Assembly (NCBI GenBank): GCA_900546365.1
Contig: URCF01000005.1
Span: forward strand, 62,001 to 126,000
Reading direction: 5' to 3'
Origin: an uncultured Porphyromonadaceae bacterium
GTDB lineage: Bacteria; Bacteroidota; Bacteroidia; Bacteroidales; Muribaculaceae
DNA: 64,000 nt
The position numbers and the translations under genes are program-made. The notes under the pieces are model-generated. The model was not told where the DNA came from and did not search any database. It saw only the letters and a program-made list of their open reading frames with translations. Positions 1 to 8,541 of this stretch are shown here, one piece after another (positions within the stretch are counted from its first letter, which is position 1; every line of letters starts with the position of its first letter).

Positions 1-1
1 G

Positions 2-229
2 GCATACATATCAAACAACGACAAAATGCTTCAAGCCGTCCTGCTGAATGAGCGGCTGATGAAAGTCGGCAACTACACAGCTGCTGACATTGGCACTATT
101 TATTCAGCACTCGATTCAGACAACTACATTATTAACACCGTTGCTCAAATCATTAAGAGAACAGAGGAAGGCGCAACAGAGCGTGAACTTTGGAAAGAGA
201 TCAACGACTATCTGAAACGGAACGTATGA
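2..229 (+). CDS. C-terminal fragment of an unidentified protein, first gene of an ATPase operon
   Basis: The reading frame is open from the window edge, so only the last 75 residues are visible and the true start lies outside. The visible part is mixed polar and helical, ending in a charged stretch (TEEGATERELWKEINDYLKR). I do not recognise the family. Its TGA stop overlaps the ATG of the following ATPase gene (ATGA), which implies translational coupling and a shared function. The AT-rich composition matches the next two genes and not the rest of the window. It could be the sensor, effector or nuclease of a three-gene defence system, but nothing in the fragment proves that. Confidence 0.6.
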   Translation, partial: AYISNNDKMLQAVLLNERLMKVGNYTAADIGTIYSALDSDNYIINTVAQIIKRTEEGATERELWKEINDYLKRNV

Positions 230-2394
230 TAATAAAGGAAATTAGAATTAAGAACTTCCGCAGTTATTACGGAGATAACAACCAGTTTGACTTTTCGGAG
301 GGACTGACTGTTGTCATCGGTGATAATGGAGATGGAAAGACTACATTCTTCGAGGCACTCCAATGGCTGTTTGACACAACAATAGACAAGTCTAGTGTCG
401 AACAAATATCCGAGATGCGGAAATCGCAAATGGAGGCTGGCGATATAGATGAAGTTTCTGTGTATATAAAGTTTGACCATAATGGAGAGAAATCCGTTGA
501 AAAGTCGTTCTCATTTGAGAAACTTGAAAACGGAGGCTTCCGCCTTGGCAAAATCTCATACAGAGGCTACGAAACAAATGGATCTGAACGCGAAGCAGTA
601 AATGGCAAATCTCTGATTGAAAGATGCTATGATGCATTTATTCAGAAATTCAGTATGTTCAAAGGCGAGGCGGAATTGAATGTTTTCGAGAATCGTACGC
701 TCTTGAAGGACTTAGTAGACAAATTCTCCGACATTCACAAGTTTGATGAACTGGTTGCTACCGCTCAGAACTTTGAGGAGAAAGCCAACAAAGCTTATTT
801 AAAGGAAATCAGTTCCGATAAAAAAGTCTCACAAAGAGCAAAAGAGCTGGAGGCAATGATTAGTCGGCAGTCTTCAGATATTTCCACAACCCGTAATGAA
901 ATAAAGGAGAAACGTGGCTCTGTTGAGATATACGACAAAAGTCTCTCTGAACTTGAAGAAAATCAAGAAGCTTCTGAAAGGTATAAGGATATTAAAGAAC
1001 GCTTGAAAACACAGGAAGAGCGCCGCAACAAACTGATGGCTCAGATTGGCATGGTTAATTACAATCACGCGTTGCTTGACAAGATGTGGATTCTGGCCGC
1101 ATTTTCACCTATCCTAAAGGAGTTTCAGGAGAAAATATCTGTTCTCAGCAAAACTAAGCGCCGGATGGATCGGGACTTTGAGCGCACAAAGGCCATAGAA
1201 CTAGGCAAAATTGAAGCTGCTAAGGAAATGCTCGGAGCTCTTTCCAACGGTGCTACCGAACTCCCTTGGTATTTACCCAATCAGGAGACAATGGAGGAGA
1301 TGATTCACGACCATATCTGCAAAGTCTGTGGGCGCGAGGCTCCGGAAGGTTCTGAGGCATACGGATTCATGGTTCACAAACTGGAAGAGTATCGCCGCCA
1401 TACAGAAGCCAAGCTCCTAAAGGAATCTCAGAAGAAAGAAATTCAGGAACAAGAACTATTCCCTAACCAGTATATCGAGCAACTCCATAATGTAAGCGTT
1501 TCCCTAAGTGGCTTACAGGAGGCTCAGGTTGCAGGCTTCGCACAAGAGATTGCCGACAGACAGGGTCTCGTAGCACGTCTTCAGGATGAACTGAAGAAAA
1601 CCCAACAGAAGATTCAGGATATTATCGACGAGAAAACACGACTTCTGATACAGGTGGGGAATCTCAGCGAATCAGCGCTTGAAAAGGAGTTCAAGGACAT
1701 TAGGGGGCTGTATAAGTCCAGAGAGAGAGCCACCGCACGCTTGGTTGAGTTGGAGACTGAGCTGAAGTATCAAGAGAAACAGATGGCTGAACTCAAAAAG
1801 GAACTTGATGAATTAGATCCCGAAAGTTCGCAAGTGAAGGTCATGAGAGATGTCCACACCGCTCTTGAAGCAATCGCCGCCGCATTCACAAACGCTAAAA
1901 AGGAAAACCTCCGTCGTTTCTTGGCAGAACTGGAAACAACGGCTAACGAGTATCTTGTAAAACTCAGCGCATCGGATTTCCATGGTGAGGTCAGACTTAT
2001 TCAAACTGCCGATGAATCAACTGAGATACGGCTGTTCAGTTCCAATGGAACGGAGATAAAGAAGCCTTCCGGCTCTCAAAAGACGGTGATGTATATATCC
2101 ATCCTCTTCGCCATTTCAGATTTCACTCAGGAGAAACGTGACGAGGATTACCCTCTCATCTTTGATGCTGCCACATCATCTTTCGGCGATTCAAAGGAAG
2201 AGGACTTCTATAACGTAATCGATAAGTTGCATAAACAGTGTATCATCGTAACCAAGGACTTCATTCAGAAGGGTCAACTTAATGAAGAGGCTATCGCCGG
2301 ACTTACATGCAATGTTTATCGCATCAAGAAAGCTGCCAATTTTGATCAGTCGAATATGGCCACCATTAGAACCCTAATTGAAAAAATTCGCTAG
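226..2394 (+). CDS. Rad50/SMC-like coiled-coil ATPase (DndD-like), probable defence or DNA-processing system
   Basis: The protein has 722 residues from the ATG that overlaps the previous stop; a longer in-frame start at 190 would lie inside the previous gene and is rejected. The N-terminus has the SMC/RecF/Rad50 pattern (IKEIRIKNFRSYYG) and a Walker A GDNGDGKTT at residues 32-40. A long coiled coil spans about 180-560, broken by a CxxC hook (CKVCGRE) near residue 365 as in Rad50 zinc hooks. A signature-like SGSQKT lies near 615 and a Walker B-like strand LIFDAATSSF near 645. The usual acidic residue after the Walker B aspartate is alanine here. The architecture matches DndD and the ABC ATPases of anti-phage systems. 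The tight operon with two small or unknown genes beside a tRNA supports a mobile defence role; the exact system is not determinable because the upstream part is cut off. Confidence 0.8.
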   Translation: MIIKEIRIKNFRSYYGDNNQFDFSEGLTVVIGDNGDGKTTFFEALQWLFDTTIDKSSVEQISEMRKSQMEAGDIDEVSVYIKFDHNGEKSVEKSFSFEKLENGGFRLGKISYRGYETNGSEREAVNGKSLIERCYDAFIQKFSMFKGEAELNVFENRTLLKDLVDKFSDIHKFDELVATAQNFEEKANKAYLKEISSDKKVSQRAKELEAMISRQSSDISTTRNEIKEKRGSVEIYDKSLSELEENQEASERYKDIKERLKTQEERRNKLMAQIGMVNYNHALLDKMWILAAFSPILKEFQEKISVLSKTKRRMDRDFERTKAIELGKIEAAKEMLGALSNGATELPWYLPNQETMEEMIHDHICKVCGREAPEGSEAYGFMVHKLEEYRRHTEAKLLKESQKKEIQEQELFPNQYIEQLHNVSVSLSGLQEAQVAGFAQEIADRQGLVARLQDELKKTQQKIQDIIDEKTRLLIQVGNLSESALEKEFKDIRGLYKSRERATARLVELETELKYQEKQMAELKKELDELDPESSQVKVMRDVHTALEAIAAAFTNAKKENLRRFLAELETTANEYLVKLSASDFHGEVRLIQTADESTEIRLFSSNGTEIKKPSGSQKTVMYISILFAISDFTQEKRDEDYPLIFDAATSSFGDSKEEDFYNVIDKLHKQCIIVTKDFIQKGQLNEEAIAGLTCNVYRIKKAANFDQSNMATIRTLIEKIR

Positions 2395-2396
2395 TC

Positions 2397-2969
2397 ATGG
2401 AAACATTATACGAACTATGGGGTAAGCGCAATCCCAACTGGGAGGAGAAGTACCAGGATTCCGTTATCAGTGTATTCGCTGATTACGGAAAAGGAGTCAA
2501 CAAATTCAACGAGGTAAAAGGCAAGACCTTCGGCGCCGGGTATGAAGTCTTCATTCTTGCGTTTTTTATCGGTCTGTATAATAACCAGACAAAGCCACTC
2601 ATTGAAGACTCCTCAAAAATCAAAAACTTTGGTTGGGCTATCTCCAACTGGGGGACACAGGAAAGCCGTCTCGGGAGAATACAGTATCCAAGATTACGCG
2701 AATATATGTTCGCGGCACTCATTGCCCGTACCGACATAAACCTCATAGCCCTTGACAAAGGAGAAATCAAACCGGCGAAGGTAGTTGACCAACTCATCGA
2801 CAAAATGGAACAATACGCCAATTTCGGATTCAGTTTCATCAAAGATAAGCTCGAAGATGACCCCAACTACTTCTTCAAAGACACAGCCTTCCTTCGGGTT
2901 TTCCTATCATTCCTCCCGAACACTCCCCCCGAAGGACCGAATGATGAAGATGAAATAGAAGAACTATAA
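2397..2969 (+). CDS. Small unknown protein, last gene of the ATPase operon
   Basis: A 190-residue protein starting 2 bp after the ATPase stop, so almost certainly co-translated with it. It has no signal peptide or convincing membrane span. A central hydrophobic helix (YEVFILAFFIGLYNNQ, about residues 50-65) sits in an otherwise polar protein with a very acidic tail (NDEDEIEEL). I do not recognise the family; it is longer than typical DndE (about 110-120 residues) and I see no DndE motif. By position it is a subunit or adaptor of the ATPase system. Its AT-rich composition is like its two upstream partners. Confidence 0.65.
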   Translation: METLYELWGKRNPNWEEKYQDSVISVFADYGKGVNKFNEVKGKTFGAGYEVFILAFFIGLYNNQTKPLIEDSSKIKNFGWAISNWGTQESRLGRIQYPRLREYMFAALIARTDINLIALDKGEIKPAKVVDQLIDKMEQYANFGFSFIKDKLEDDPNYFFKDTAFLRVFLSFLPNTPPEGPNDEDEIEEL

Positions 2970-3007
2970 AACAAACGCCGTAGTTAAAGCAATCTGTCGG
3001 AAATCCC

Positions 3008-3050
3008 AATCGGTTCAGTTGTTCGGAAAATCCGAACAACTGAACCGATT
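3008..3050. repeat. Perfect 20-bp inverted repeat with 3-nt loop after the ATPase operon
   Basis: Arms 3008-3027 and 3031-3050 are exact reverse complements around an AAA loop, about 40 bp after the last operon gene. It lacks a following T-run on the plus strand, so it is a weak intrinsic terminator at best. It could also be a bidirectional transcription block or a recombinase/replication site of the island. Confidence 0.8.
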
Positions 3051-3126
3051 GAGGCTTGAAGTGTGGTGCAACTTGTAAAAAATGGTTCGAGGGGAGGGTG
3101 AACGGCGGACTTCGGTTGACACCATT

Positions 3127-3146
3127 TGCACGTAATATGCACGTAA
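3127..3146. repeat. Tandem TGCACGTAA direct repeat, possible recombinase or regulator site
   Basis: Two exact copies of TGCACGTAA start 11 bp apart (3127 and 3138), on the same helical face. They lie between the island operon and the terminator of the tRNA-Leu gene. Such spaced short repeats resemble integrase arm-type or regulator sites; that reading is an inference. Confidence 0.4.
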
Positions 3147-3147
3147 A

Positions 3148-3195
3148 ATAAAACAAAAGCGAGATAACTATTGAAGATTCAATTAGTTATCTCGC
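3148..3195 (-). terminator. Rho-independent terminator of tRNA-Leu
   Basis: Read on the minus strand, an 11-bp perfect stem (arms 3185-3195 and 3159-3169), extended inside by further pairing, is followed by a T-rich tract (TTTTGTTTTATTTT). It starts 9 nt after the tRNA 3' end. Confidence 0.85.
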
Positions 3196-3203
3196 CTTTG
3201 GGG

Positions 3204-3284
3204 TGCCCAGAACAGGACTCGAACCTGCACGCCTCGCAGCACTCGCACCTGAAACGAGCGCGTCTACCATTCCGCCACCTGGGC
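3204..3284 (-). tRNA. tRNA-Leu (anticodon CAG)
   Basis: The reverse complement folds as a class II tRNA: a 7-bp acceptor stem starting GCCCAGG, D arm, anticodon stem CTCGT/GCGAG with loop TTCAGGT giving anticodon CAG, a long variable arm, and a T arm with GGTTCGAGTCC. The discriminator base is A and CCA is not encoded (the genome has CCC). The 3' end faces the AT-rich ATPase island, the usual orientation for an integration target. Confidence 0.95.
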
Positions 3285-3313
3285 CTGAGCAGATGCTATT
3301 CGCAAATGCAGTG

Positions 3314-3345
3314 CAAAGGTATGGGTTTGCGGCGAGATGTGCAAA
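3314..3345 (-). promoter_or_regulatory. Bacteroidetes sigma-ABfr promoter for tRNA-Leu
   Basis: On the minus strand, a -33 TTTG (3345-3342), a 20-nt spacer and a -7 TACCTTTG (3321-3314) match the consensus TTTG-N19-21-TAnnTTTG. The start would lie about 25 nt before the tRNA 5' end. Confidence 0.8.
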
Positions 3346-3364
3346 TATTTTTCGGCTTTTTTGG

Positions 3365-3372
3365 TATTTTTG
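3365..3372 (+). promoter_or_regulatory. -7 element for the dus gene
   Basis: TATTTTTG matches TAnnTTTG. A start around 3378 would give a leader of about 25 nt before the ATG at 3403 and would exclude the longer in-frame start at 3385 from strong use. No clear -33 box is seen. Confidence 0.5.
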
Positions 3373-3402
3373 CACTGATGTTTTGTGCGTTTTACGCTGT
3401 GT

Positions 3403-4344
3403 ATGGAAAATAAATTGATATATATGGCTCCGCTCCAGGGGTTTACTGATGCTGCGTTTCGGCATTGCCACGCTCGTGTGTATGGATATGCTGATGGTTA
3501 TTTCACTCCTTTTGTGCGTGTGGAACATGGTGTGGTGCGCCGCCATGATTTGAATGATGTCTGTTCGCCCTTGAACGGCTCAACTAAGCTTTCGGCGCAG
3601 ATTATTTTCAGGGACATTGCGGAGTTTGATATGCTGTGCAGCAGGCTTATGGAGCATGGAGTGAGGGCTGTGAACCTTAATATGGGGTGTCCGTTTGTGC
3701 CGCAGGTGCGCCGTGGGCGCGGTGCGGGTGTGCTGGGCAATGTGGAGCTTCTTGAGCAGGTGTCCCGTAGGATTGAGGGACTGCCTGAGGTGATGTTTTC
3801 GGTGAAAATGAGGCTCGGCATCGAGGAACCTTCGGAATGGGAGAATGTGGTGAATGTGCTGAACGGCATGAGACTAAGCGAAGTGACTTTGCACCCGCGC
3901 ACCGCCAGAGAGCAGTATGCGGGTGAACTTCATATTGAGGAGTTTGGCCGGATGTGCGAAAGGTGTGTGCATCCGATGGTTTTCAACGGTGAGCTGCGGC
4001 ATCCGGATGATATCACGCATATTTTCACCCGCTTTCCGCACATCAAGGGTGTGATGGTGGGCCGGGGGCTGATTATGCGTCCGTCAATCATGGAGGAGTG
4101 GAAATCGGGTGAGATATGGGATGAAGAGAAACGCGTCACAAAGCTGATGGAGCTTCATGACGCGCTGCTTCGTTGTGCCGAAACGGCTATGTGCGGGGAA
4201 CATCAGGTGCTGGCGAAGATGCGCCCGTATTGGGAATACTGGGGAGAGGAGTTTTCAAGAAAATCTGTGAAGCAGATTCTGAAAGCGAGCACCCTGCGCA
4301 AGTATCGCGAGGCTGTGGTCAACGCACAACAATCTCGTCGGTGA
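3403..4344 (+). CDS. tRNA-dihydrouridine synthase (Dus family)
   Basis: A 313-residue FMN-dependent enzyme that reduces uridine to dihydrouridine in tRNA D loops. The start MENKLIYMAPLQGFTD is chosen because the FMN-binding motif APLQGFTDAAFR begins at residue 9, as in the family. NLNMGCP carries the catalytic cysteine and is followed by a glycine-rich RRGRGAGVL; VMVGRGL near the C-terminus is the phosphate-binding loop. It is a second Dus in this window, distinct from DusB at 17226. Its last 26 bp overlap the convergent hexosaminidase gene. The DusA/B/C subclass cannot be assigned by eye. Confidence 0.9.
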   Translation: MENKLIYMAPLQGFTDAAFRHCHARVYGYADGYFTPFVRVEHGVVRRHDLNDVCSPLNGSTKLSAQIIFRDIAEFDMLCSRLMEHGVRAVNLNMGCPFVPQVRRGRGAGVLGNVELLEQVSRRIEGLPEVMFSVKMRLGIEEPSEWENVVNVLNGMRLSEVTLHPRTAREQYAGELHIEEFGRMCERCVHPMVFNGELRHPDDITHIFTRFPHIKGVMVGRGLIMRPSIMEEWKSGEIWDEEKRVTKLMELHDALLRCAETAMCGEHQVLAKMRPYWEYWGEEFSRKSVKQILKASTLRKYREAVVNAQQSRR

Positions 4345-6340
4345 AGAGGATTCCGTGGTCGGCGAGAGCCTGATAGCGCACATAGCGTGCTTTCTCGTTT
4401 CCGCTCCAGGAGAATGTTTTGAAGCTCACTTCATCGTCCTTCACCACATCGTGATGGATTCGGGCGAGTTCCTTGAATTTCTTGCCGTCCTTGCTGACGC
4501 TTATCACAACTTCGGCTGGCATCCACACATCGGGACCGCATATCTGCATGAAGTCAGCGCCGACATATTCTATGGGTTGCACTTTTTCAAGGTCGATGGT
4601 CACATCCACGCGTTTACGGTTGTCGGTGAGGAATCCTTGCCAACGGAGGTCGTTGTAGTTCCACCCGCCGCGGAGGCCGTCGGTGAGAGTGCCCTCCCCT
4701 GCCGCGGGATAGTTTTTCCACCACGGCTCGTTATAGGTCACTTTTTTGCCAAAGGCAAGATGTTGCAGCTCGGAGAGTGCTTCGGGGCGGTTGCCGATTT
4801 CGGTGGTGAGGTCGAAGGTGTTGTAGCCGCGCTGACGCATGTCGCCGCTCATTTTCACGGCACGCGGGCGGAAATCGGCGTAATCGCGCATGTTCTGCGG
4901 GGTCCAAGCCACTTCAGCCAGCGCCAGAGCGCGGGGATAGAGCATATATTCGGCATGGTCGCCTGTGGCGATATATTCGGTGAACAGAGTGCCTTCAACG
5001 CCAATGATGTGGCGTGCCACGGAGTCAGCCAGAGAGCTGTCAGCAGGGTTGAATGAATACACCATCTCAATTGGCAGGTAACCGCCTATAGCCTCAGGCT
5101 GTGATGACGGAGCATCTTGATAGCCATCAAAGTAGCAGTATTTTCCGGGAGCCATCACTGCATCGTTGCCCATGGCGGCTGCCTTCATACCGCCGTCAAT
5201 GCCGCGCCACGACACAATGGACGCTGTGGGCGAGAGGCCGCCTTCCATAATTTCGTCCCAACCAATCAGAGCACGACCTTTGGAGTTGAGATAGCGCTCG
5301 ATGCGATGCACGAGGTAGCTCTGCAATTCATCTACACCCGCCAGATTCTCAGCCTTGATGCGGGCCTGACATTTGGGGCATGAGTGCCAATGTGTTTTGG
5401 GTGCTTCATCGCCGCCGATATTGATGTAGTGCGATGGAAAAAGTTCAATCACTTCATCAAGAACATTCTCGAGGAATGTGAATGTCGAATCGTTGCCCGG
5501 GCAGAAGTCGGAGGATGTATAGGGTTCACCGGTACAAGAGAGTTCCGGATAGGCCGCGAGCACCTCTTCGGAGTGGGATGGCATCTCGATTTCGGGGATA
5601 ACGGTGATGTAGCGGTCGGCAGCATACTTGAGGATATCCCTGATATCCTGCTTGGTATAGTATCCACCGGAGGCGAGAGAGTCACCCTCGACAGCATATT
5701 TGTTGCCATTCTCGTTCCATTCCTTCCAGGTGCCTCCAATGCGCCAGGCAGCCTGTGAGGTGAGCTTGGGATAGGCATCAATCTGCAATCTCCATCCGGC
5801 GGCATCGGTGAGATGAAACTGCAGTTTGTTGAGTTTCAAGCGAGCCATGGCGTCAAGCTGCTTCATCACCCACTCCTTGCTGCGGAAATTTCGGCTCACA
5901 TCCAGCAGCAAACCACGGTAGCTGAAGCGGGGAGCATCTTCAATATTCACTGGCGGTATAGCACCATTGTCCACCAGCAGCAGCAGCGACTGCAAACCGT
6001 AGAACAGGCCGGCACCGGATTTGGCCGACACTTTCACCTGATCAACATTGCCGGAAAGTTTATAGGATTCATCGCTCTCAACAGGCTCACCGTCAATAGT
6101 GAAAAGAATACGTTTGTCGCCTCTGGCATCGGGGTTCAACACAGGCAGAGCTTCAAACAGATAGGTAGCCACCCGCGCACTATCAGCCGCCGGAGCTTCG
6201 ATCACCACCTGCACGCCATCGTTGAGCACAAAGCTGCCGCCATCCATTGGCGACATCTGAGCCGGGCGAGGAACAATCATCGGAGCAGCCGCAGCCGCCA
6301 GCGACAAGGAGAGAGAAAGAGATGTCAGAAATGTTCTCAT
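4319..6340 (-). CDS. Secreted beta-N-acetylhexosaminidase, GH20
   Basis: A 673-residue exo-glycosidase releasing terminal GlcNAc/GalNAc from host or dietary glycans. A hydrophobic N-terminus (about residues 1-20) is a signal peptide. A GH20 N-domain (about 20-140) precedes a TIM barrel beginning YRGLLLDVSRNF. The catalytic Asp-Glu pair is in INIGGDEAPKTHW (about residues 311-312). The last 130 or so residues look like a discoidin (F5/8, CBM32-like) beta-sandwich. Its ATG overlaps the miaA stop (ATGA), making it the third gene of a pepT-miaA-hexosaminidase operon. No SusC/D pair is nearby, so it is not in an obvious polysaccharide utilisation locus. Confidence 0.93.
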   Translation of the reverse strand: MRTFLTSLSLSLSLAAAAAPMIVPRPAQMSPMDGGSFVLNDGVQVVIEAPAADSARVATYLFEALPVLNPDARGDKRILFTIDGEPVESDESYKLSGNVDQVKVSAKSGAGLFYGLQSLLLLVDNGAIPPVNIEDAPRFSYRGLLLDVSRNFRSKEWVMKQLDAMARLKLNKLQFHLTDAAGWRLQIDAYPKLTSQAAWRIGGTWKEWNENGNKYAVEGDSLASGGYYTKQDIRDILKYAADRYITVIPEIEMPSHSEEVLAAYPELSCTGEPYTSSDFCPGNDSTFTFLENVLDEVIELFPSHYINIGGDEAPKTHWHSCPKCQARIKAENLAGVDELQSYLVHRIERYLNSKGRALIGWDEIMEGGLSPTASIVSWRGIDGGMKAAAMGNDAVMAPGKYCYFDGYQDAPSSQPEAIGGYLPIEMVYSFNPADSSLADSVARHIIGVEGTLFTEYIATGDHAEYMLYPRALALAEVAWTPQNMRDYADFRPRAVKMSGDMRQRGYNTFDLTTEIGNRPEALSELQHLAFGKKVTYNEPWWKNYPAAGEGTLTDGLRGGWNYNDLRWQGFLTDNRKRVDVTIDLEKVQPIEYVGADFMQICGPDVWMPAEVVISVSKDGKKFKELARIHHDVVKDDEVSFKTFSWSGNEKARYVRYQALADHGILFTDEIVVR

Positions 6341-7236
6341 GATATTAGTTTTATTGTTGATTCAATTGATTGATTGTACGGCACCCACACCACATCATCC
6401 TGCCGCTTGAGCCAGGTGAGCTGCTTTTTGGCATAGACCCGGGTCTGTTTTGCGATGCGGGCCACGGCGGTGGCACGGTCCATACTGCCGGAGAAATAGG
6501 CAAACAGCTCCTTGAAGCCCACGGTGTTGAGTGAATTGAGATGCCGCAGGTCATACACCTTCCTCGCCTCTTCCTCCCATCCGGCAGCGAGCATAGCTCC
6601 GACGCGGGCATTAATCCGTTCAAAAAGCATTTCACGCGGCATATCGATGGCAAGCTTGACAATGCGCCACGGGCGCTGCTTGCGGACTCCGGTGCACAGC
6701 GATGAGTATGGCACTCCCGCCTGCATCGACACCTCGATGGCGTGCACCATCCTCTTGGGATTGTTGAGATCCACGCGGCTATAGTGCAGAGGGTCAAGCT
6801 CCATAAGCCGCTGACGCAAAGCCTCCACGCCGCCGGTGTGGAAAATATTCCAAGCCAGCTCGCGGATCCGGGGCGAAACAGTGGGGATGTTGTCAATGCC
6901 GTAGCACACAGCATCCACATACATCATCGAGCCACCGCACATCACCACATAGTTGCTTCTGCTCCACAGCTCCGGCAGCAGCTCCAACACATCGTGCTCA
7001 AACTGGGCCGCGCTGTAATATTGGTCAAGCTCAAGCATATCCACCAAATGGTGTGGTACAGCCTCACGTTCCTGCATGGTGGGGGCGGCGGTGCCAATAG
7101 GGATATGACGGTACACCTGACGCGAATCGGCGCACACAATCTCGGCACCAAGCCGCTTGGCAAGCTCAACAGCCAATGCCGACTTGCCCGAGGCGGTGGG
7201 GCCGGTTACAACTACCAGAGTGCGGTCGGACTCCAT
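6337..7236 (-). CDS. miaA: tRNA dimethylallyltransferase
   Basis: A 299-residue enzyme adding a dimethylallyl group to A37 of tRNAs reading UNN codons. The P-loop VVTGPTASGKSALAVEL is at residues 8-24, followed by the family motif ADSRQVYRHIPIGTAAP and the typical C-terminal IAKQTRVYAKKQLTWLKRQ. Its length is normal for the family. It starts 1 bp downstream of the peptidase T stop and its own stop overlaps the hexosaminidase start, so the three genes are probably one transcript. Confidence 0.95.
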   Translation of the reverse strand: MESDRTLVVVTGPTASGKSALAVELAKRLGAEIVCADSRQVYRHIPIGTAAPTMQEREAVPHHLVDMLELDQYYSAAQFEHDVLELLPELWSRSNYVVMCGGSMMYVDAVCYGIDNIPTVSPRIRELAWNIFHTGGVEALRQRLMELDPLHYSRVDLNNPKRMVHAIEVSMQAGVPYSSLCTGVRKQRPWRIVKLAIDMPREMLFERINARVGAMLAAGWEEEARKVYDLRHLNSLNTVGFKELFAYFSGSMDRATAVARIAKQTRVYAKKQLTWLKRQDDVVWVPYNQSIESTIKLIS

Positions 7237-7237
7237 C

Positions 7238-8464
7238 TCATTTCCGATTGGCCACCAGCTTCACAATCTCCACGATGGTGAGCATGGCTTTCTCCATGGA
7301 TGGAATGGGAACAAACTCATAGCGTCCATGGAAATTCAAGCCGCCGGCAAAAATATTGGGACAAGGCAGACCTTTGAACGACAGCTGCGCACCATCAGTG
7401 CCACCACGGATGGGCACCACCACGGGGGTGACTCCGGCGCATTTCATCGCCTCCACGGCAATGTCAATGATATGCATCACAGGCTCGATTTTCTCGCGCA
7501 TGTTGTAGTACTGGTCCTTGATGTCGAGAGCCACCACGCCGGGAAATTCATGGTTGATTTTGCGAGCCAGATGCTCCAGCTCCTTCTTGCGGCGCTCAAA
7601 ACGGTCGCGGTCGTGGTCGCGGATTATATATGTGAGAACAGTTTGCTCCACAGTGCCCTCAATCGACACCAGATGGTAGAAACCCTCATATCCCTCGGTG
7701 TGCTCGGGGGTTTCCCAACGGGGAAGCATGATGGCAAACTGGTTGGCGATGCGGATGGAATTGATCATCTTGTGCTTGGCATATCCAGGGTGCACATTGC
7801 GCCCGGTGAAAGTGACCTTGGCCACCGCCGCATTGAAGTTCTCATACTCCAGCTCGCCGATTTCGCCACCGTCCATTGTGTAGGCCCAGTCTGCGCCGAA
7901 ACGGTCCACATCAAACTTGTGGGCGCCCTGCCCTATCTCCTCATCGGGATTGAAGGCAATGCGCACATCCCCATGCTCGATTTCGGGATGCTTGAGAAGA
8001 TACTGCACAGCCGACACAATCTCGGCGATACCGGCCTTGTCGTCAGCACCGAGCAGAGTGTTGCCGTCGGTCACAATCAGATCCTGGCCTTTGTAATGCT
8101 CCAGTTCGGGGAACTCGGATGGGGAGAGGACTATATTCTTGTCGGCATTGAGAGTGATGTCGCCACCATCGTAGTTCTCCACAATCCTCGGCGACACATG
8201 GCGACCCGACATGTCGGGAGAAGTGTCGAGGTGGGCGATAAAGCCTACGGTGGGCACATCATCGCGCTTGGTGTTGGCGGGAAGGGTGGCCATGAGATAG
8301 CCGTTTTCATCAAGCGATATATCCTTGAGTCCCAGCTGTTGCAACTCTTTTTCAAGATGTTGGGCAAAAATCATCTGCCCCGGAGTGGAGGGAGTGAGAT
8401 TGGTAAGTTCGTCGCTCTGAGTGTCGAACTTCACATATTGAAGAAATCTGTCAACTAAAGTCAT
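7238..8464 (-). CDS. pepT: Peptidase T (tripeptide aminopeptidase, M20B)
   Basis: A 408-residue cytoplasmic zinc exopeptidase removing N-terminal residues from tripeptides. Typical features are FIAHLDTSPDMSG with a metal histidine and aspartate (about residues 75-88), GADDKAGIAEIV (metal aspartate), NPDEEIGQGA (catalytic and metal glutamates) and VPIRGGTDGAQLSFKGLP near the end. Length and order match PepT. It is first in a tight operon with miaA and the GH20 gene; a -7 element lies 26 nt upstream of the start. Confidence 0.95.
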   Translation of the reverse strand: MTLVDRFLQYVKFDTQSDELTNLTPSTPGQMIFAQHLEKELQQLGLKDISLDENGYLMATLPANTKRDDVPTVGFIAHLDTSPDMSGRHVSPRIVENYDGGDITLNADKNIVLSPSEFPELEHYKGQDLIVTDGNTLLGADDKAGIAEIVSAVQYLLKHPEIEHGDVRIAFNPDEEIGQGAHKFDVDRFGADWAYTMDGGEIGELEYENFNAAVAKVTFTGRNVHPGYAKHKMINSIRIANQFAIMLPRWETPEHTEGYEGFYHLVSIEGTVEQTVLTYIIRDHDRDRFERRKKELEHLARKINHEFPGVVALDIKDQYYNMREKIEPVMHIIDIAVEAMKCAGVTPVVVPIRGGTDGAQLSFKGLPCPNIFAGGLNFHGRYEFVPIPSMEKAMLTIVEIVKLVANRK

Positions 8465-8489
8465 GATATACGATTGGTTTGGTAAAGCA

Positions 8490-8497
8490 CAAAGATA
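8490..8497 (-). promoter_or_regulatory. -7 element for the pepT operon
   Basis: Minus-strand TATCTTTG (TAnnTTTG consensus) 26 nt before the pepT ATG. A -33 element is not clear. Confidence 0.55.
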
Positions 8498-8541
8498 CTA
8501 ATTTTAACTAACAACACACCACCGGAGCCGAAACTTTATGC

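Noticed and set aside
226..2969. Complete Dnd (phosphorothioate) system
   Set aside because: No dndC-type sulfurtransferase or recognisable DndE lies in the window, and the ATPase resemblance alone does not prove it.
2875..3156. A 93-codon frame on the minus strand between the island and the tRNA
   Set aside because: It runs through the perfect palindrome and the end of the real gene, has no family features and no promoter; judged chance.
7157..8458. A 433-codon open frame on the plus strand opposite pepT
   Set aside because: It is antisense to a full-length, motif-complete pepT gene, and its composition is that of a GC-rich shadow frame. The same holds for other long antisense frames at 18407-19663, 28001-29227 and 60860-62131.
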